Shown here piece after piece: positions 12,901 to 25,200 of a stretch of DNA of 64,000 nucleotides. Both the position numbers and the translations under genes were made by a program. The stretch comes from Bursaphelenchus xylophilus. Taxonomy: Eukaryota; Nematoda; Chromadorea; Rhabditida; Aphelenchoididae. Location: assembly GCA_904066235.2 (NCBI GenBank), contig CAJFCV020000006.1, positions 434,001 through 498,000 of the forward strand. Direction: 5' to 3'. How positions within the stretch are numbered: position 1 is the first letter of the stretch; each line of letters begins with the position of its first letter. Below the pieces are notes generated by a model, which searched no databases, was not told the origin of the DNA, and saw nothing but the letters and a program-made list of their open reading frames with translations.

Positions 12901-15900
12901 TCCTACCCACTGTTTTTTAATTTCCAAGCTCGGTCTGGTGATTTCGGCCTTTACCGGCAGATAGGCGCCGGACAGGCGAAAAAAACTAAAATCGTCGTAA
13001 GAATTTACAGTACGCTTATATTCACTGAATTCTTTTTTTATTATGTTTCTAATGTAGTGTTATCCAATTTCCTACCCACTGTTTTTTAATTTCCAAGCTC
13101 GGTCTGGTGATTTCGGCCTTTACCGGCAGATAGGCGCCGGACAGGCGAAAAAAAACTAAAATCGTCGTAAGAATTTACAGTACGCTTATATTCACTGAAT
13201 TCTTTTTGTAGTATGTTTCTAATGTAGTGTTATCCAATTTCCTACCCACTGTTTTTTAATTTCCAAGCTCGGTCTGGCGATTTCGGTCTTTACCGGCAGA
13301 TATTCGCCGGACAGGCGAAAAAAAACTAAAATCGTCGTAAGAATTTACAGTACGCTTATATTCACTGAATTCTTTTTTTATTATGTTTCTAATGTAGTGT
13401 TATCCAATTTCCTACCCACTGTTTTTTAATTTCCAAGCTCGGTCTGGTGATTTCGGCCTTTACCGGCAGATAGGCGCCGGACAGGCGAAAAAAAACTAAA
13501 ATCGTCGTAAGAATTTACAGTACGCTTATATTCACTGAATTCTTTTTGTAGTATGTTTCTAATGTCGTGTTATCCAATTTCCTACCCACTGTTTTTTAAT
13601 TTCCAAGCTCGGTCTGGTGATTTCGGCCTTTACCGGCAGATAGGCGCCGGACAGGCGAAAAAAACTAAAATCGTCGTAAGAATTTACAGTACGCTTATAT
13701 TCACTGAATTCTTTTTTTATTATGTTTCTAATGTAGTGTTATCCAATTTCCTACCCACTGTTTTTTAATTTCCAAGCTCGGTCTGGTGATTTCGGCCTTT
13801 ACCGGCAGATAGGCGCCGGACAGGCGAAAAAAAACTAAAATCGTCGTAAGAATTTACAGTACGCTTATATTCACTGAATTCTTTTTTTATTATGTTTCTA
13901 ATGTAGTGTTATCCAATTTCCTACCCACTGTTTTTTAATTTCCAAGCTCGGTCTGGTGATTTCGGCCTTTACCGGCAGATAGGCGCCGGACAGGCGAAAA
14001 AAACTAAAATCGTCGTAAGAATTTACAGTACGCTTATATTCACTGAATTCTTTTTGTAGTATGTTTCTAATGTCGTGTTATCCAATTTCCTACCCACTTT
14101 TTTTAACTTCCAAGCTCGGTCTGGCGATTTCGGTCTTTACCGGCAGATAGGCGCCGGACAGGCGAAAAAAAACTAAAATCGTCGTAAGAATTTACAGTAC
14201 GCTTATATTCACTGAATTCTTTTTTATTATGTTTCTAATGTAGTGTTATCCAATTTCCTACCCACTTTTTTTAACTTCCAAGCTCGGTCTGGCGATTTCG
14301 GTCTTTACCGGCAGATAGGCGCCGGACAGGCGAAAAAAACTAAAATCGTCGTAAGAATTTACAGTACGCTTATATTCACTGAATTCTTTTTTTATTATGT
14401 TTCTAATGTAGTGTTATCCAATTTCCTACCCACTGTTTTTTAATTTCCAAGCTCGGTCTGGTGATTTCGGCCTTTACCGGCAGATAGGCGCCGGACAGGC
14501 GAAAAAAACTAAAATCGTCGTAAGAATTTACAGTACGCTTATATTCACTGAATTCTTTTTGTAGTATGTTTCTAATGTCGTGTTATCCAATTTCCTACCC
14601 ACTGTTTTTTAATTTCCAAGCTCGGTCTGGCGATTTCGGTCTTTACCGGCAGATAGGCGCCGGACAGGCGAAAAAAAACTAAAATCGTCGTAAGAATTTA
14701 CAGTACGCATATATTCACTGAATTCTTTTTGTAGTATGTTTCTAATGTAGTGTTATCCAATTTCCTACCCACTGTTTTTTAATTTCCAAGCTCGGTCTGG
14801 CGATTTCGGTCTTTACCGGCAGATATTCGCCGGACAGGCGAAAAAAAACTAAAATCGTCGTAAGAATTTACAGTACGCTTATATTCACTGAATTCTTTTT
14901 TTATTATGTTTCTAATGTAGTGTTATCCAATTTCCTACCCACTGTTTTTTAATTTCCAAGCTCGGTCTGGTGATTTCGGCCTTTACCGGCAGATAGGCGC
15001 CGGACAGGCGAAAAAAAACTAAAATCGTCGTAAGAATTTACAGTACGCTTATATTCACTGAATTCTTTTTGTAGTATGTTTCTAATGTCGTGTTATCCAA
15101 TTTCCTACCCACTGTTTTTTAATTTCCAAGCTCGGTCTGGTGATTTCGGCCTTTACCGGCAGATAGGCGCCGGACAGGCGAAAAAAACTAAAATCGTCGT
15201 AAGAATTTACAGTACGCTTATATTCACTGAATTCTTTTTTTATTATGTTTCTAATGTAGTGTTATCCAATTTCCTACCCACTGTTTTTTAATTTCCAAGC
15301 TCGGTCTGGTGATTTCGGCCTTTACCGGCAGATAGGCGCCGGACAGGCGAAAAAAACTAAAATTGTCGTAAGAATTTACAGTACGCTTATATTCACTGAA
15401 TTCTTTTTGTAGTATGTTTCTAATGTAGTGTTATCCAATTTCCTACCCACTGTTTTTTAATTTCCAAGCTCGGTCTGGCGATTTCGGCCTTTACCGGCAG
15501 ATAGGCGCCGGACAGGCGAAAAAAACTAAAATCGTCGTAAGAATTTACAGTACGCTTATATTCACTGAATTCTTTTTGTATTATGTTTCTAATGTCGTGT
15601 TATCCAATTTCCTACCCACTTTTTTTTAACTTCCAAGCTCGGTCTGGCGATTTCGGTCTTTACCGGCAGATAGGCGCCGGACAGGCGAAAAAAACTAAAA
15701 TCGTCGTAAGAATTTACAGTACGCTTATATTCACTGAATTCTTTTTTTATTATGTTTCTAATGTAGTGTTATCCAATTTCCTACCCACTGTTTTTTAACT
15801 TCCAAGCTCGGTCTGGCGATTTCGGTCTTTACCGGCAGATAGGCGCCGGACAGGCGAAAAAAACTAAAATCGTCGTAAGAATTTACAGTACGCTTATATT

Positions 15901-18900
15901 CACTGAATTCTTTTTGTAGTATGTTTCTAATGTCGTGTTATCCAATTTCCTACCCACTGTTTTTTAATTTCCAAGCTCGGTCTGGCGATTTCGGCCTTTA
16001 CCGGCAGATAGGCGCCGGACAGGCGAAAAAAACTAAAATCGTCGTAAGAATTTACAGTACGCTTATATTCACTGAATTCTTTTTTGTAGTATGTTTCTAA
16101 TGTAGTGTTATCCAATTTCCTACCCACTGTTTTTTAATTTCCAAGCTCGGTCTGGTGATTTCGGCCTTTACCGGCAGATAGGCGCCGGACAGGCGAAAAA
16201 AACTAAAATCGTCGTAAGAATTTACAGTACGCTTATATTCACTGAATTCTTTTTGTAGTATGTTTCTAATGTAGTGTTATCCAATTTCCTACCCACTGTT
16301 TTTTAATTTCCAAGCTCGGTCTGGCGATTTCGGTCTTTACCGGCAGATAGGCGCCGGACAGGCGAAAAAAAACTAAAATCGTCGTAAGAATTTACAGTAC
16401 GCTTATATTCACTGAATTCTTTTTTGTAGTATGTTTCTAATGTAGTGTTATCCAATTTCCTACCCACTGTTTTTTAATTTCCAAGCTCGGTCTGGTGATT
16501 TCGGCCTTTACCGGCAGATAGGCGCCGGACAGGCGAAAAAAAACTAAAATCGTCGTAAGAATTTACAGTACGCTTATATTCACTGAATTCTTTTTTTATT
16601 ATGTTTCTAATGTAGTGTTATCCAATTTCCTACCCACTGTTTTTTAATTTCCAAGCTCGGTCTGGTGATTTCGGCCTTTACCGGCAGATAGGCGCCGGAC
16701 AGGCGAAAAAAACTAAAATCGTCGTAAGAATTTACAGTACGCTTATATTCACTGAATTCTTTTTTTATTATGTTTCTAATGTAGTGTTATCCAATTTCCT
16801 ACCCACTGTTTTTTAATTTCCAAGCTCGGTCTGGTGATTTCGGCCTTTACCGGCAGATAGGCGCCGGACAGGCGAAAAAACTAAAATCGTCGTAAGAATT
16901 TACAGTACGCTTATATTCACTGAATTCTTTTTGTAGTATGTTTCTAATGTAGTGTTATCCAATTTCCTACCCACTGTTTTTTAATTTCCAAGCTCGGTCT
17001 GGTGATTTCGGCCTTTACCGGCAGATAGGCGCCGGACAGGCGAAAAAAACTAAAATCGTCGTAAGAATTTACAGTACGCTTATATTCACTGAATTCTTTT
17101 TGTAGTATGTTTCTAATGTCGTGTTATCCAATTTCCTACCCACTGTTTTTTTAACTTCCAAGCTCGGTCTGGCGATTTCGGTCTTTACCGGCAGATAGGC
17201 GCCGGACAGGCGAAAAAAACTAAAATCGTCGTAAGAATTTACAGTACGCTTATATTCACTGAATTCTTTTTTTATTATGTTTCTAATGTAGTGTTATCCA
17301 ATTTCCTACCCACTGTTTTTTAATTTCCAAGCTCGGTCTGGTGATTTCGGCCTTTACCGGCAGATAGGCGCCGGACAGGCGAAAAAAACTAAAATCGTCG
17401 TAAGAATTTACAGTACGCTTATATTCACTGAATTCTTTTTGTAGTATGTTTCTAATGTCGTGTTATCCAATTTCCTACCCACTGTTTTTTAATTTCCAAG
17501 CTCGGTCTGGTGATTTCGGCCTTTACCGGCAGATAGGCGCCGGACAGGCGAAAAAAACTAAAATCGTCGTAAGAATTTACAGTACGCTTATATTCACTGA
17601 ATTCTTTTTGTAGTATGTTTCTAATGTAGTGTTATCCAATTTCCTACCCACTGTTTTTTAATTTCCAAGCTCGGTCTGGTGATTTCGGCCTTTACCGGCA
17701 GATAGGCGCCGGACAGGCGAAAAAAACTAAAATCGTCGTAAGAATTTACAGTACGCTTATATTCACTGAATTCTTTTTGTAGTATGTTTCTAATGTCGTG
17801 TTATCCAATTTCCTACCCACTGTTTTTTAATTTCCAAGCTCGGTCTGGCGATTTCGGTCTTTACCGGCAGATAGGCGCCGGACAGGCGAAAAAAAACTAA
17901 AATCGTCGTAAGAATTTACAGTACGCTTATATTCACTGAATTCTTTTTGTAGTATGTTTCTAATGTCGTGTTATCCAATTTCCTACCCACTGTTTTTTAA
18001 CTTCCAAGCTCGGTCTGGCGATTTCGGTCTTTACCGGCAGATAGGCGCCGGACAGGCGAAAAAAAACTAAAATCGTCGTAAGAATTTACAGTACGCTTAT
18101 ATTCACTGAATTCTTTTTTTATTATGTTTCTAATGTAGTGTTATCCAATTTCCTACCCACTTTTTTTAACTTCCAAGCTCGGTCTGGCGATTTCGGTCTT
18201 TACCGGCAGATAGGCGCCGGACAGGCGAAAAAAACTAAAATCGTCGTAAGAATTTACAGTACGCTTATATTCACTGAATTCTTTTTTTATTATGTTTCTA
18301 ATGTAGTGTTATCCAATTTCCTACCCACTGTTTTTTAATTTCCAAGCTCGGTCTGGTGATTTCGGCCTTTACCGGCAGATAGGCGCCGGACAGGCGAAAA
18401 AAAACTAAAATCGTCGTAAGAATTTACAGTACGCTTATATTCACTGAATTCTTTTTGTAGTATGTTTCTAATGTAGTGTTATCCAATTTCCTACCCACTG
18501 TTTTTTAATTTCCAAGCTCGGTCTGGCGATTTCGGTCTTTACCGGCAGATAGGCGCCGGACAGGCGAAAAAAAACTAAAATCGTCGTAAGAATTTACAGT
18601 ACGCATATATTCACTGAATTCTTTTTGTAGTATGTTTCTAATGTAGTGTTATCCAATTTCCTACCCACTGTTTTTTAATTTCCAAGCTCGGTCTGGCGAT
18701 TTCGGTCTTTACCGGCAGATATTCGCCGGACAGGCGAAAAAAAACTAAAATCGTCGTAAGAATTTACAGTACGCTTATATTCACTGAATTCTTTTTTTAT
18801 TATGTTTCTAATGTAGTGTTATCCAATTTCCTACCCACTGTTTTTTAATTTCCAAGCTCGGTCTGGTGATTTCGGCCTTTACCGGCAGATAGGCGCCGGA

Positions 18901-21744
18901 CAGGCGAAAAAAACTAAAATCGTCGTAAGAATTTACAGTACGCTTATATTCACTGAATTCTTTTTGTAGTATGTTTCTAATGTCGTGTTATCCAATTTCC
19001 TACCCACTGTTTTTTAATTTCCAAGCTCGGTCTGGTGATTTCGGCCTTTACCGGCAGATAGGCGCCGGACAGGCGAAAAAACTAAAATCGTCGTAAGAAT
19101 TTACAGTACGCTTATATTCACTGAATTCTTTTTTTATTATGTTTCTAATGTAGTGTTATCCAATTTCCTACCCACTGTTTTTTAATTTCCAAGCTCGGTC
19201 TGGTGATTTCGGCCTTTACCGGCAGATAGGCGCCGGACAGGCGAAAAAAAACTAAAATCGTCGTAAGAATTTACAGTACGCTTATATTCACTGAATTCTT
19301 TTTTTATTATGTTTCTAATGTAGTGTTATCCAATTTCCTACCCACTGTTTTTTAATTTCCAAGCTCGGTCTGGTGATTTCGGCCTTTACCGGCAGATAGG
19401 CGCCGGACAGGCGAAAAAAACTAAAATCGTCGTAAGAATTTACAGTACGCTTATATTCACTGAATTCTTTTTGTAGTATGTTTCTAATGTCGTGTTATCC
19501 AATTTCCTACCCACTTTTTTTAACTTCCAAGCTCGGTCTGGCGATTTCGGTCTTTACCGGCAGATAGGCGCCGGACAGGCGAAAAAAAACTAAAATCGTC
19601 GTAAGAATTTACAGTACGCTTATATTCACTGAATTCTTTTTTTATTATGTTTCTAATGTAGTGTTATCCAATTTCCTACCCACTGTTTTTTAACTTCCAA
19701 GCTCGGTCTGGCGATTTCGGCCTTTACCGGCAGATAGGCGCCGGACAGGCGAAAAAAACTAAAATCGTCGTAAGAATTTACAGTACGCTTATATTCACTG
19801 AATTCTTTTTGTATTATGTTTCTAATGTAGTGTTATCCAATTTCCTACCCACTGTTTTTTAATTTCCAAGCTCGGTCTGGTGATTTCGGCCTTTACCGGC
19901 AGATAGGCGCCGGACAGGCGAAAAAAACTAAAATCGTCGTAAGAATTTACAGTACGCTTATATTCACTGAATTCTTTTTTGTAGTATGTTTCTAATGTAG
20001 TGTTATCCAATTTCCTACCCACTGTTTTTTAATTTCCAAGCTCGGTCTGGCGATTTCGGTCTTTACCGGCAGATAGGCGCCGGACAGGCGAAAAAAAACT
20101 AAAATCGTCGTAAGAATTTACAGTACGCATATATTCACTGAATTCTTTTTGTAGTATGTTTCTAATGTAGTGTTATCCAATTTCCTACCCACTGTTTTTT
20201 AATTTCCAAGCTCGGTCTGGCGATTTCGGTCTTTACCGGCAGATATTCGCCGGACAGGCGAAAAAAAACTAAAATCGTCGTAAGAATTTACAGTACGCTT
20301 ATATTCACTGAATTCTTTTTTTATTATGTTTCTAATGTAGTGTTATCCAATTTCCTACCCACTGTTTTTTAATTTCCAAGCTCGGTCTGGTGATTTCGGC
20401 CTTTACCGGCAGATAGGCGCCGGACAGGCGAAAAAAAACTAAAATCGTCGTAAGAATTTACAGTACGCTTATATTCACTGAATTCTTTTTGTAGTATGTT
20501 TCTAATGTACGTGTTATCCAATTTCCTACCCACTGTTTTTTAATTTCCAAGCTCGGTCTGGTGATTTCGGCCTTTACCGGCAGATAGGCGCCGGACAGGC
20601 GAAAAAACTAAAATCGTCGTAAGAATTTACAGTACGCTTATATTCACTGAATTCTTTTTTTATTATGTTTCTAATGTAGTGTTATCCAATTTCCTACCCA
20701 CTGTTTTTTAATTTCCAAGCTCGGTCTGGTGATTTCGGCCTTTACCGGCAGATAGGCGCCGGACAGGCGAAAAAACTAAAATCGTCGTAAGAATTTACAG
20801 TACGCTTATATTCACTGAATTCTTTTTTTATTATGTTTCTAATGTAGTGTTATCCAATTTCCTACCCACTGTTTTTTAATTTCCAAGCTCGGTCTGGTGA
20901 TTTCGGCCTTTACCGGCAGATAGGCGCCGGACAGGCGAAAAAAACTAAAATCGTCGTAAGAATTTACAGTACGCTTATATTCACTGAATTCTTTTTGTAG
21001 TATGTTTCTAATGTAGTGTTATCCAATTTCCTACCCACTGTTTTTTAATTTCCAAGCTCGGTCTGGCGATTTCGGTCTTTACCGGCAGATATTCGCCGGA
21101 CAGGCGAAAAAAACTAAAATCGTCGTAAGAATTTACAGTACGCTTATATTCACTGAATTCTTTTTTATTATGTTTCTAATGTAGTGTTATCCAATTTCCT
21201 ACCCACTGTTTTTTAATTTCCAAGCTCGGTCTGGTGATTTCGGCCTTTACCGGCAGATAGGCGCCGGACAGGCGAAAAAAACTAAAATCGTCGTAAGAAT
21301 TTACAGTACGCTTATATTCACTGAATTCTTTTTTTATTATGTTTCTAATGTAGTGTTATCCAATTTCCTACCCACTGTTTTTTTAATTTCCAAGCTCCGT
21401 CTGGTGATTTCGGCCTTTACCGGCAGATAGGCGCCGGACAGGCGAAAAAAAACTAAAATCGTCGTAAGAATTTACAGTACGCTTATATTCACTGAATTCT
21501 TTTTTTATTATGTTTCTAATGTAGTGTTATCCAATTTCCTACCCACTGTTTTTTAATTTCCAAGCTCGGTCTGGCGATTTCGGTCTTTACCGGCAGATAT
21601 TCGCCGGACAGGCGAAAAAAAACTAAAATCGTCGTAAGAATTTACAGTACGCTTATATTCACTGAATTCTTTTTTTATTATGTTTCTAATGTAGTGTTAT
21701 CCAATTTCCTACCCACTGTTTTTTAATTTCCAAGCTCGGTCTGG
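3985..21744 (+). repeat. Satellite A: ~169-bp tandem array, about 105 copies
   Basis: Head-to-tail monomers of 168-171 bp run without interruption from the first gap to the second. Length differences come mostly from A-runs (5-8 A after CAGGCG) and T-runs. Each monomer carries GAATTTACAGTACGC, CACTGAATTC, GTGTTATCCAATTTCC and the dyad region TTACCGGCAGATAGGCGCCGG. Recurrent variants are TGGTGATTTCGGCC versus TGGCGATTTCGGTC, TAGGCGCC versus TATTCGCC, TTATTATG versus GTAGTATG, GTAGTG versus GTCGTG, and CTTATATTC versus CATATATTC. Copies differ by only a few per cent, so homogenisation is recent. Open frames of 66-89 codons inside are repeat artefacts. The ~169-bp period is close to a nucleosome repeat, as is common for heterochromatic satellites. 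Function (for example pericentromeric) is inference. Confidence 0.97.
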
Positions 21745-22253
21745 NNNNNNNNNNNNNNNNNNNNNNNNNNNNNNNNNNNNNNNNNNNNNNNNNNNNNNNN
21801 NNNNNNNNNNNNNNNNNNNNNNNNNNNNNNNNNNNNNNNNNNNNNNNNNNNNNNNNNNNNNNNNNNNNNNNNNNNNNNNNNNNNNNNNNNNNNNNNNNNN
21901 NNNNNNNNNNNNNNNNNNNNNNNNNNNNNNNNNNNNNNNNNNNNNNNNNNNNNNNNNNNNNNNNNNNNNNNNNNNNNNNNNNNNNNNNNNNNNNNNNNNN
22001 NNNNNNNNNNNNNNNNNNNNNNNNNNNNNNNNNNNNNNNNNNNNNNNNNNNNNNNNNNNNNNNNNNNNNNNNNNNNNNNNNNNNNNNNNNNNNNNNNNNN
22101 NNNNNNNNNNNNNNNNNNNNNNNNNNNNNNNNNNNNNNNNNNNNNNNNNNNNNNNNNNNNNNNNNNNNNNNNNNNNNNNNNNNNNNNNNNNNNNNNNNNN
22201 NNNNNNNNNNNNNNNNNNNNNNNNNNNNNNNNNNNNNNNNNNNNNNNNNNNNN
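21745..22253. other. Assembly gap (N) between satellites A and B
   Basis: This is 509 unknown bases. The change from satellite A to satellite B is hidden here. Confidence 1.
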
Positions 22254-25200
22254 AAGTGTTTAGAAAAAAAGTGAATTAGCGATGTCGGAGTGAAGGGACG
22301 TGGCATACACCGTTCGAACCATAATCGAATGAAATTTCAGAATGCGGAGTTTCAGCTACTTTGGAGTCAAATTACGCCGGTAGCGAGCGAAAAACTTTGA
22401 TATTGTACTAGAAAAGTGTTTAGAAAAAAAGTGAATTAGCGATGTCGGAGTGAAGGGACGTGGCATACACCGTTCGAACCATAATCGAATGAAATTTCAG
22501 AATGCGGAGTTTCAGCTTCTTTGGAGTCAAATTACGCCGGTAGCGAGCGAAAAACTTTGATATTGTACTAGAAAAGTGTTTAGAAAAAAAGTGAATTAGC
22601 GATGTCGGAGTGAAGGGACGTGGCATACACCGTTCGAACCATAATCGAATGAAATTTCAGAATGCGGAGTTTCAGCTACTTTGGAGTCAAATTACGCCGG
22701 TAGCGAGCGAAAAACTTTGATATTGTACTAGAAAAGTGTTTAGAAAAAAAGTGAATTAGCGATGTCGGAGTGAAGGGACGTGGCATACACCGTTCGAACC
22801 ATAATCGAATGAAATTTCAGAATGCGGAGTTTCAGCTACTTTGGAGTCAAATTACGCCGGTAGCGAGCGAAAAACTTTGATATTGTACTAGAAAAGTGTT
22901 TAGAAAAAAAGTGAATTAGCGATGTCGGAGTGAAGGGACGTGGCATACACCGTTCGAACCATAATCGAATGAAATTTCAGAATGCGGAGTTTCAGCTACT
23001 TTGGAGTCAAATTACGCCGGTAGCGAGCGAAAAACTTTGATATTGTACTAGAAAAGTGTTTAGAAAAAAAGTGAATTAGCGATGTCGGAGTGAAGGGACG
23101 TGGCATACACCGTTCGAACCATAATCGAATGAAATTTCAGAATGCGGAGTTTCAGCTACTTTGGAGTCAAATTACGCCGGTAGCGAGCGAAAAACTTTGA
23201 TATTGTACTAGAAAAGTGTTTAGAAAAAAAGTGAATTAGCGATGTCGGAGTGAAGGGACGTGGCATACACCGTTCGAACCATAATCGAATGAAATTTCAG
23301 AATGCGGAGTTTCAGCTACTTTGGAGTCAAATTACGCCGGTAGCGAGCGAAAAACTTTGATATTGTACTAGAAAAGTGTTTAGAAAAAAAGTGAATTAGC
23401 GATGTCGGAGTGAAGGGACGTGGCATACACCGTTCGAACCATAATCGAATGAAATTTCAGAATGCGGAGTTTCAGCTACTTTGGAGTCAAATTACGCCGG
23501 TAGCGAGCGAAAAACTTTGATATTGTACTAGAAAAGTGTTTAGAAAAAAAGTGAATTAGCGATGTCGGAGTGAAGGGACGTGGCATACACCGTTCGAACC
23601 ATAATCGAATGAAATTTCAGAATGCGGAGTTTCAGCTACTTTGGAGTCAAATTACGCCGGTAGCGAGCGAAAAACTTTGATATTGTACTAGAAAAGTGTT
23701 TAGAAAAAAAGTGAATTAGCGATGTCGGAGTGAAGGGACGTGGCATACACCGTTCGAACCATAATCGAATGAAATTTCAGAATGCGGAGTTTCAGCTACT
23801 TTGGAGTCAAATTACGCCGGTAGCGAGCGAAAAACTTTGATATTGTACTAGAAAAGTGTTTAGAAAAAAGTGAATTAGCGATGTCGGAGTGAAGGGACGT
23901 GGCATACACCGTTCGAACCATAATCGAATGAAATTTCAGAATGCGGAGTTTCAGCTACTTTGGAGTCAAATTACGCCGGTAGCGAGCGAAAAACTTTGAT
24001 ATTGTACTAGAAAAGTGTTTAGAAAAAAAGTGAATTAGCGATGTCGGAGTGAAGGGACGTGGCATACACCGTTCGAACCATAATCGAATGAAATTTCAGA
24101 ATGCGGAGTTTCAGCTACTTTGGAGTCAAATTACGCCGGTAGCGAGCGAAAAACTTTGATATTGTACTAGAAAAGTGTTTAGAAAAAAAGTGAATTAGCG
24201 ATGTCGGAGTGAAGGGACGTGGCATACACCGTTCGAACCATAATCGAATGAAATTTCAGAATGCGGAGTTTCAGCTTCTTTGGAGTCAAATTACGCCGGT
24301 AGCGAGCGAAAAACTTTGATATTGTACTAGAAAAGTGTTTAGAAAAAAAGTGAATTAGCGATGTCGGAGTGAAGGGACGTGGCATACACCGTTCGAACCA
24401 TAATCGAATGAAATTTCAGAATGCGGAGTTTCAGCTTCTTTGGAGTCAAATTACGCCGGTAGCGAGCGAAAAACTTTGATATTGTACTAGAAAAGTGTTT
24501 AGAAAAAAAGTGAATTAGCGATGTCGGAGTGAAGGGACGTGGCATACACCGTTCGAACCATAATCGAATGAAATTTCAGAATGCGGAGTTTCAGCTACTT
24601 TGGAGTCAAATTACGCCGGTAGCGAGCGAAAAACTTTGATATTGTACTAGAAAAGTGTTTAGAAAAAAAGTGAATTAGCGATGTCGGAGTGAAGGGACGT
24701 GGCATACACCGTTCGAACCATAATCGAATGAAATTTCAGAATGCGGAGTTTCAGCTACTTTGGAGTCAAATTACGCCGGTAGCGAGCGAAAAACTTTGAT
24801 ATTGTACTAGAAAAGTGTTTAGAAAAAAAGTGAATTAGCGATGTCGGAGTGAAGGGACGTGGCATACACCGTTCGAACCATAATCGAATGAAATTTCAGA
24901 ATGCGGAGTTTCAGCTACTTTGGAGTCAAATTACGCCGGTAGCGAGCGAAAAACTTTGATATTGTACTAGAAAAGTGTTTAGAAAAAAAGTGAATTAGCG
25001 ATGTCGGAGTGAAGGGACGTGGCATACACCGTTCGAACCATAATCGAATGAAATTTCAGAATGCGGAGTTTCAGCTACTTTGGAGTCAAATTACGCCGGT
25101 AGCGAGCGAAAAACTTTGATATTGTACTAGAAAAGTGTTTAGAAAAAAAGTGAATTAGCGATGTCGGAGTGAAGGGACGTGGCATACACCGTTCGAACCA

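Noticed and set aside
5936..20022. Many 66-89-codon open frames in satellite A
   Set aside because: They recur with the monomer, appear or vanish with A/T-run length and single variants, and show no gene features.
3985..21744. Telomeric repeat based on TAGGC words
   Set aside because: The words are part of the ~169-bp monomer and never occur as tandem TTAGGC.
21686..22306. Open frames running through N runs (also 3338-4024 beyond 3573 and 40194-40850)
   Set aside because: Unknown bases cannot support coding; both sides are satellite.
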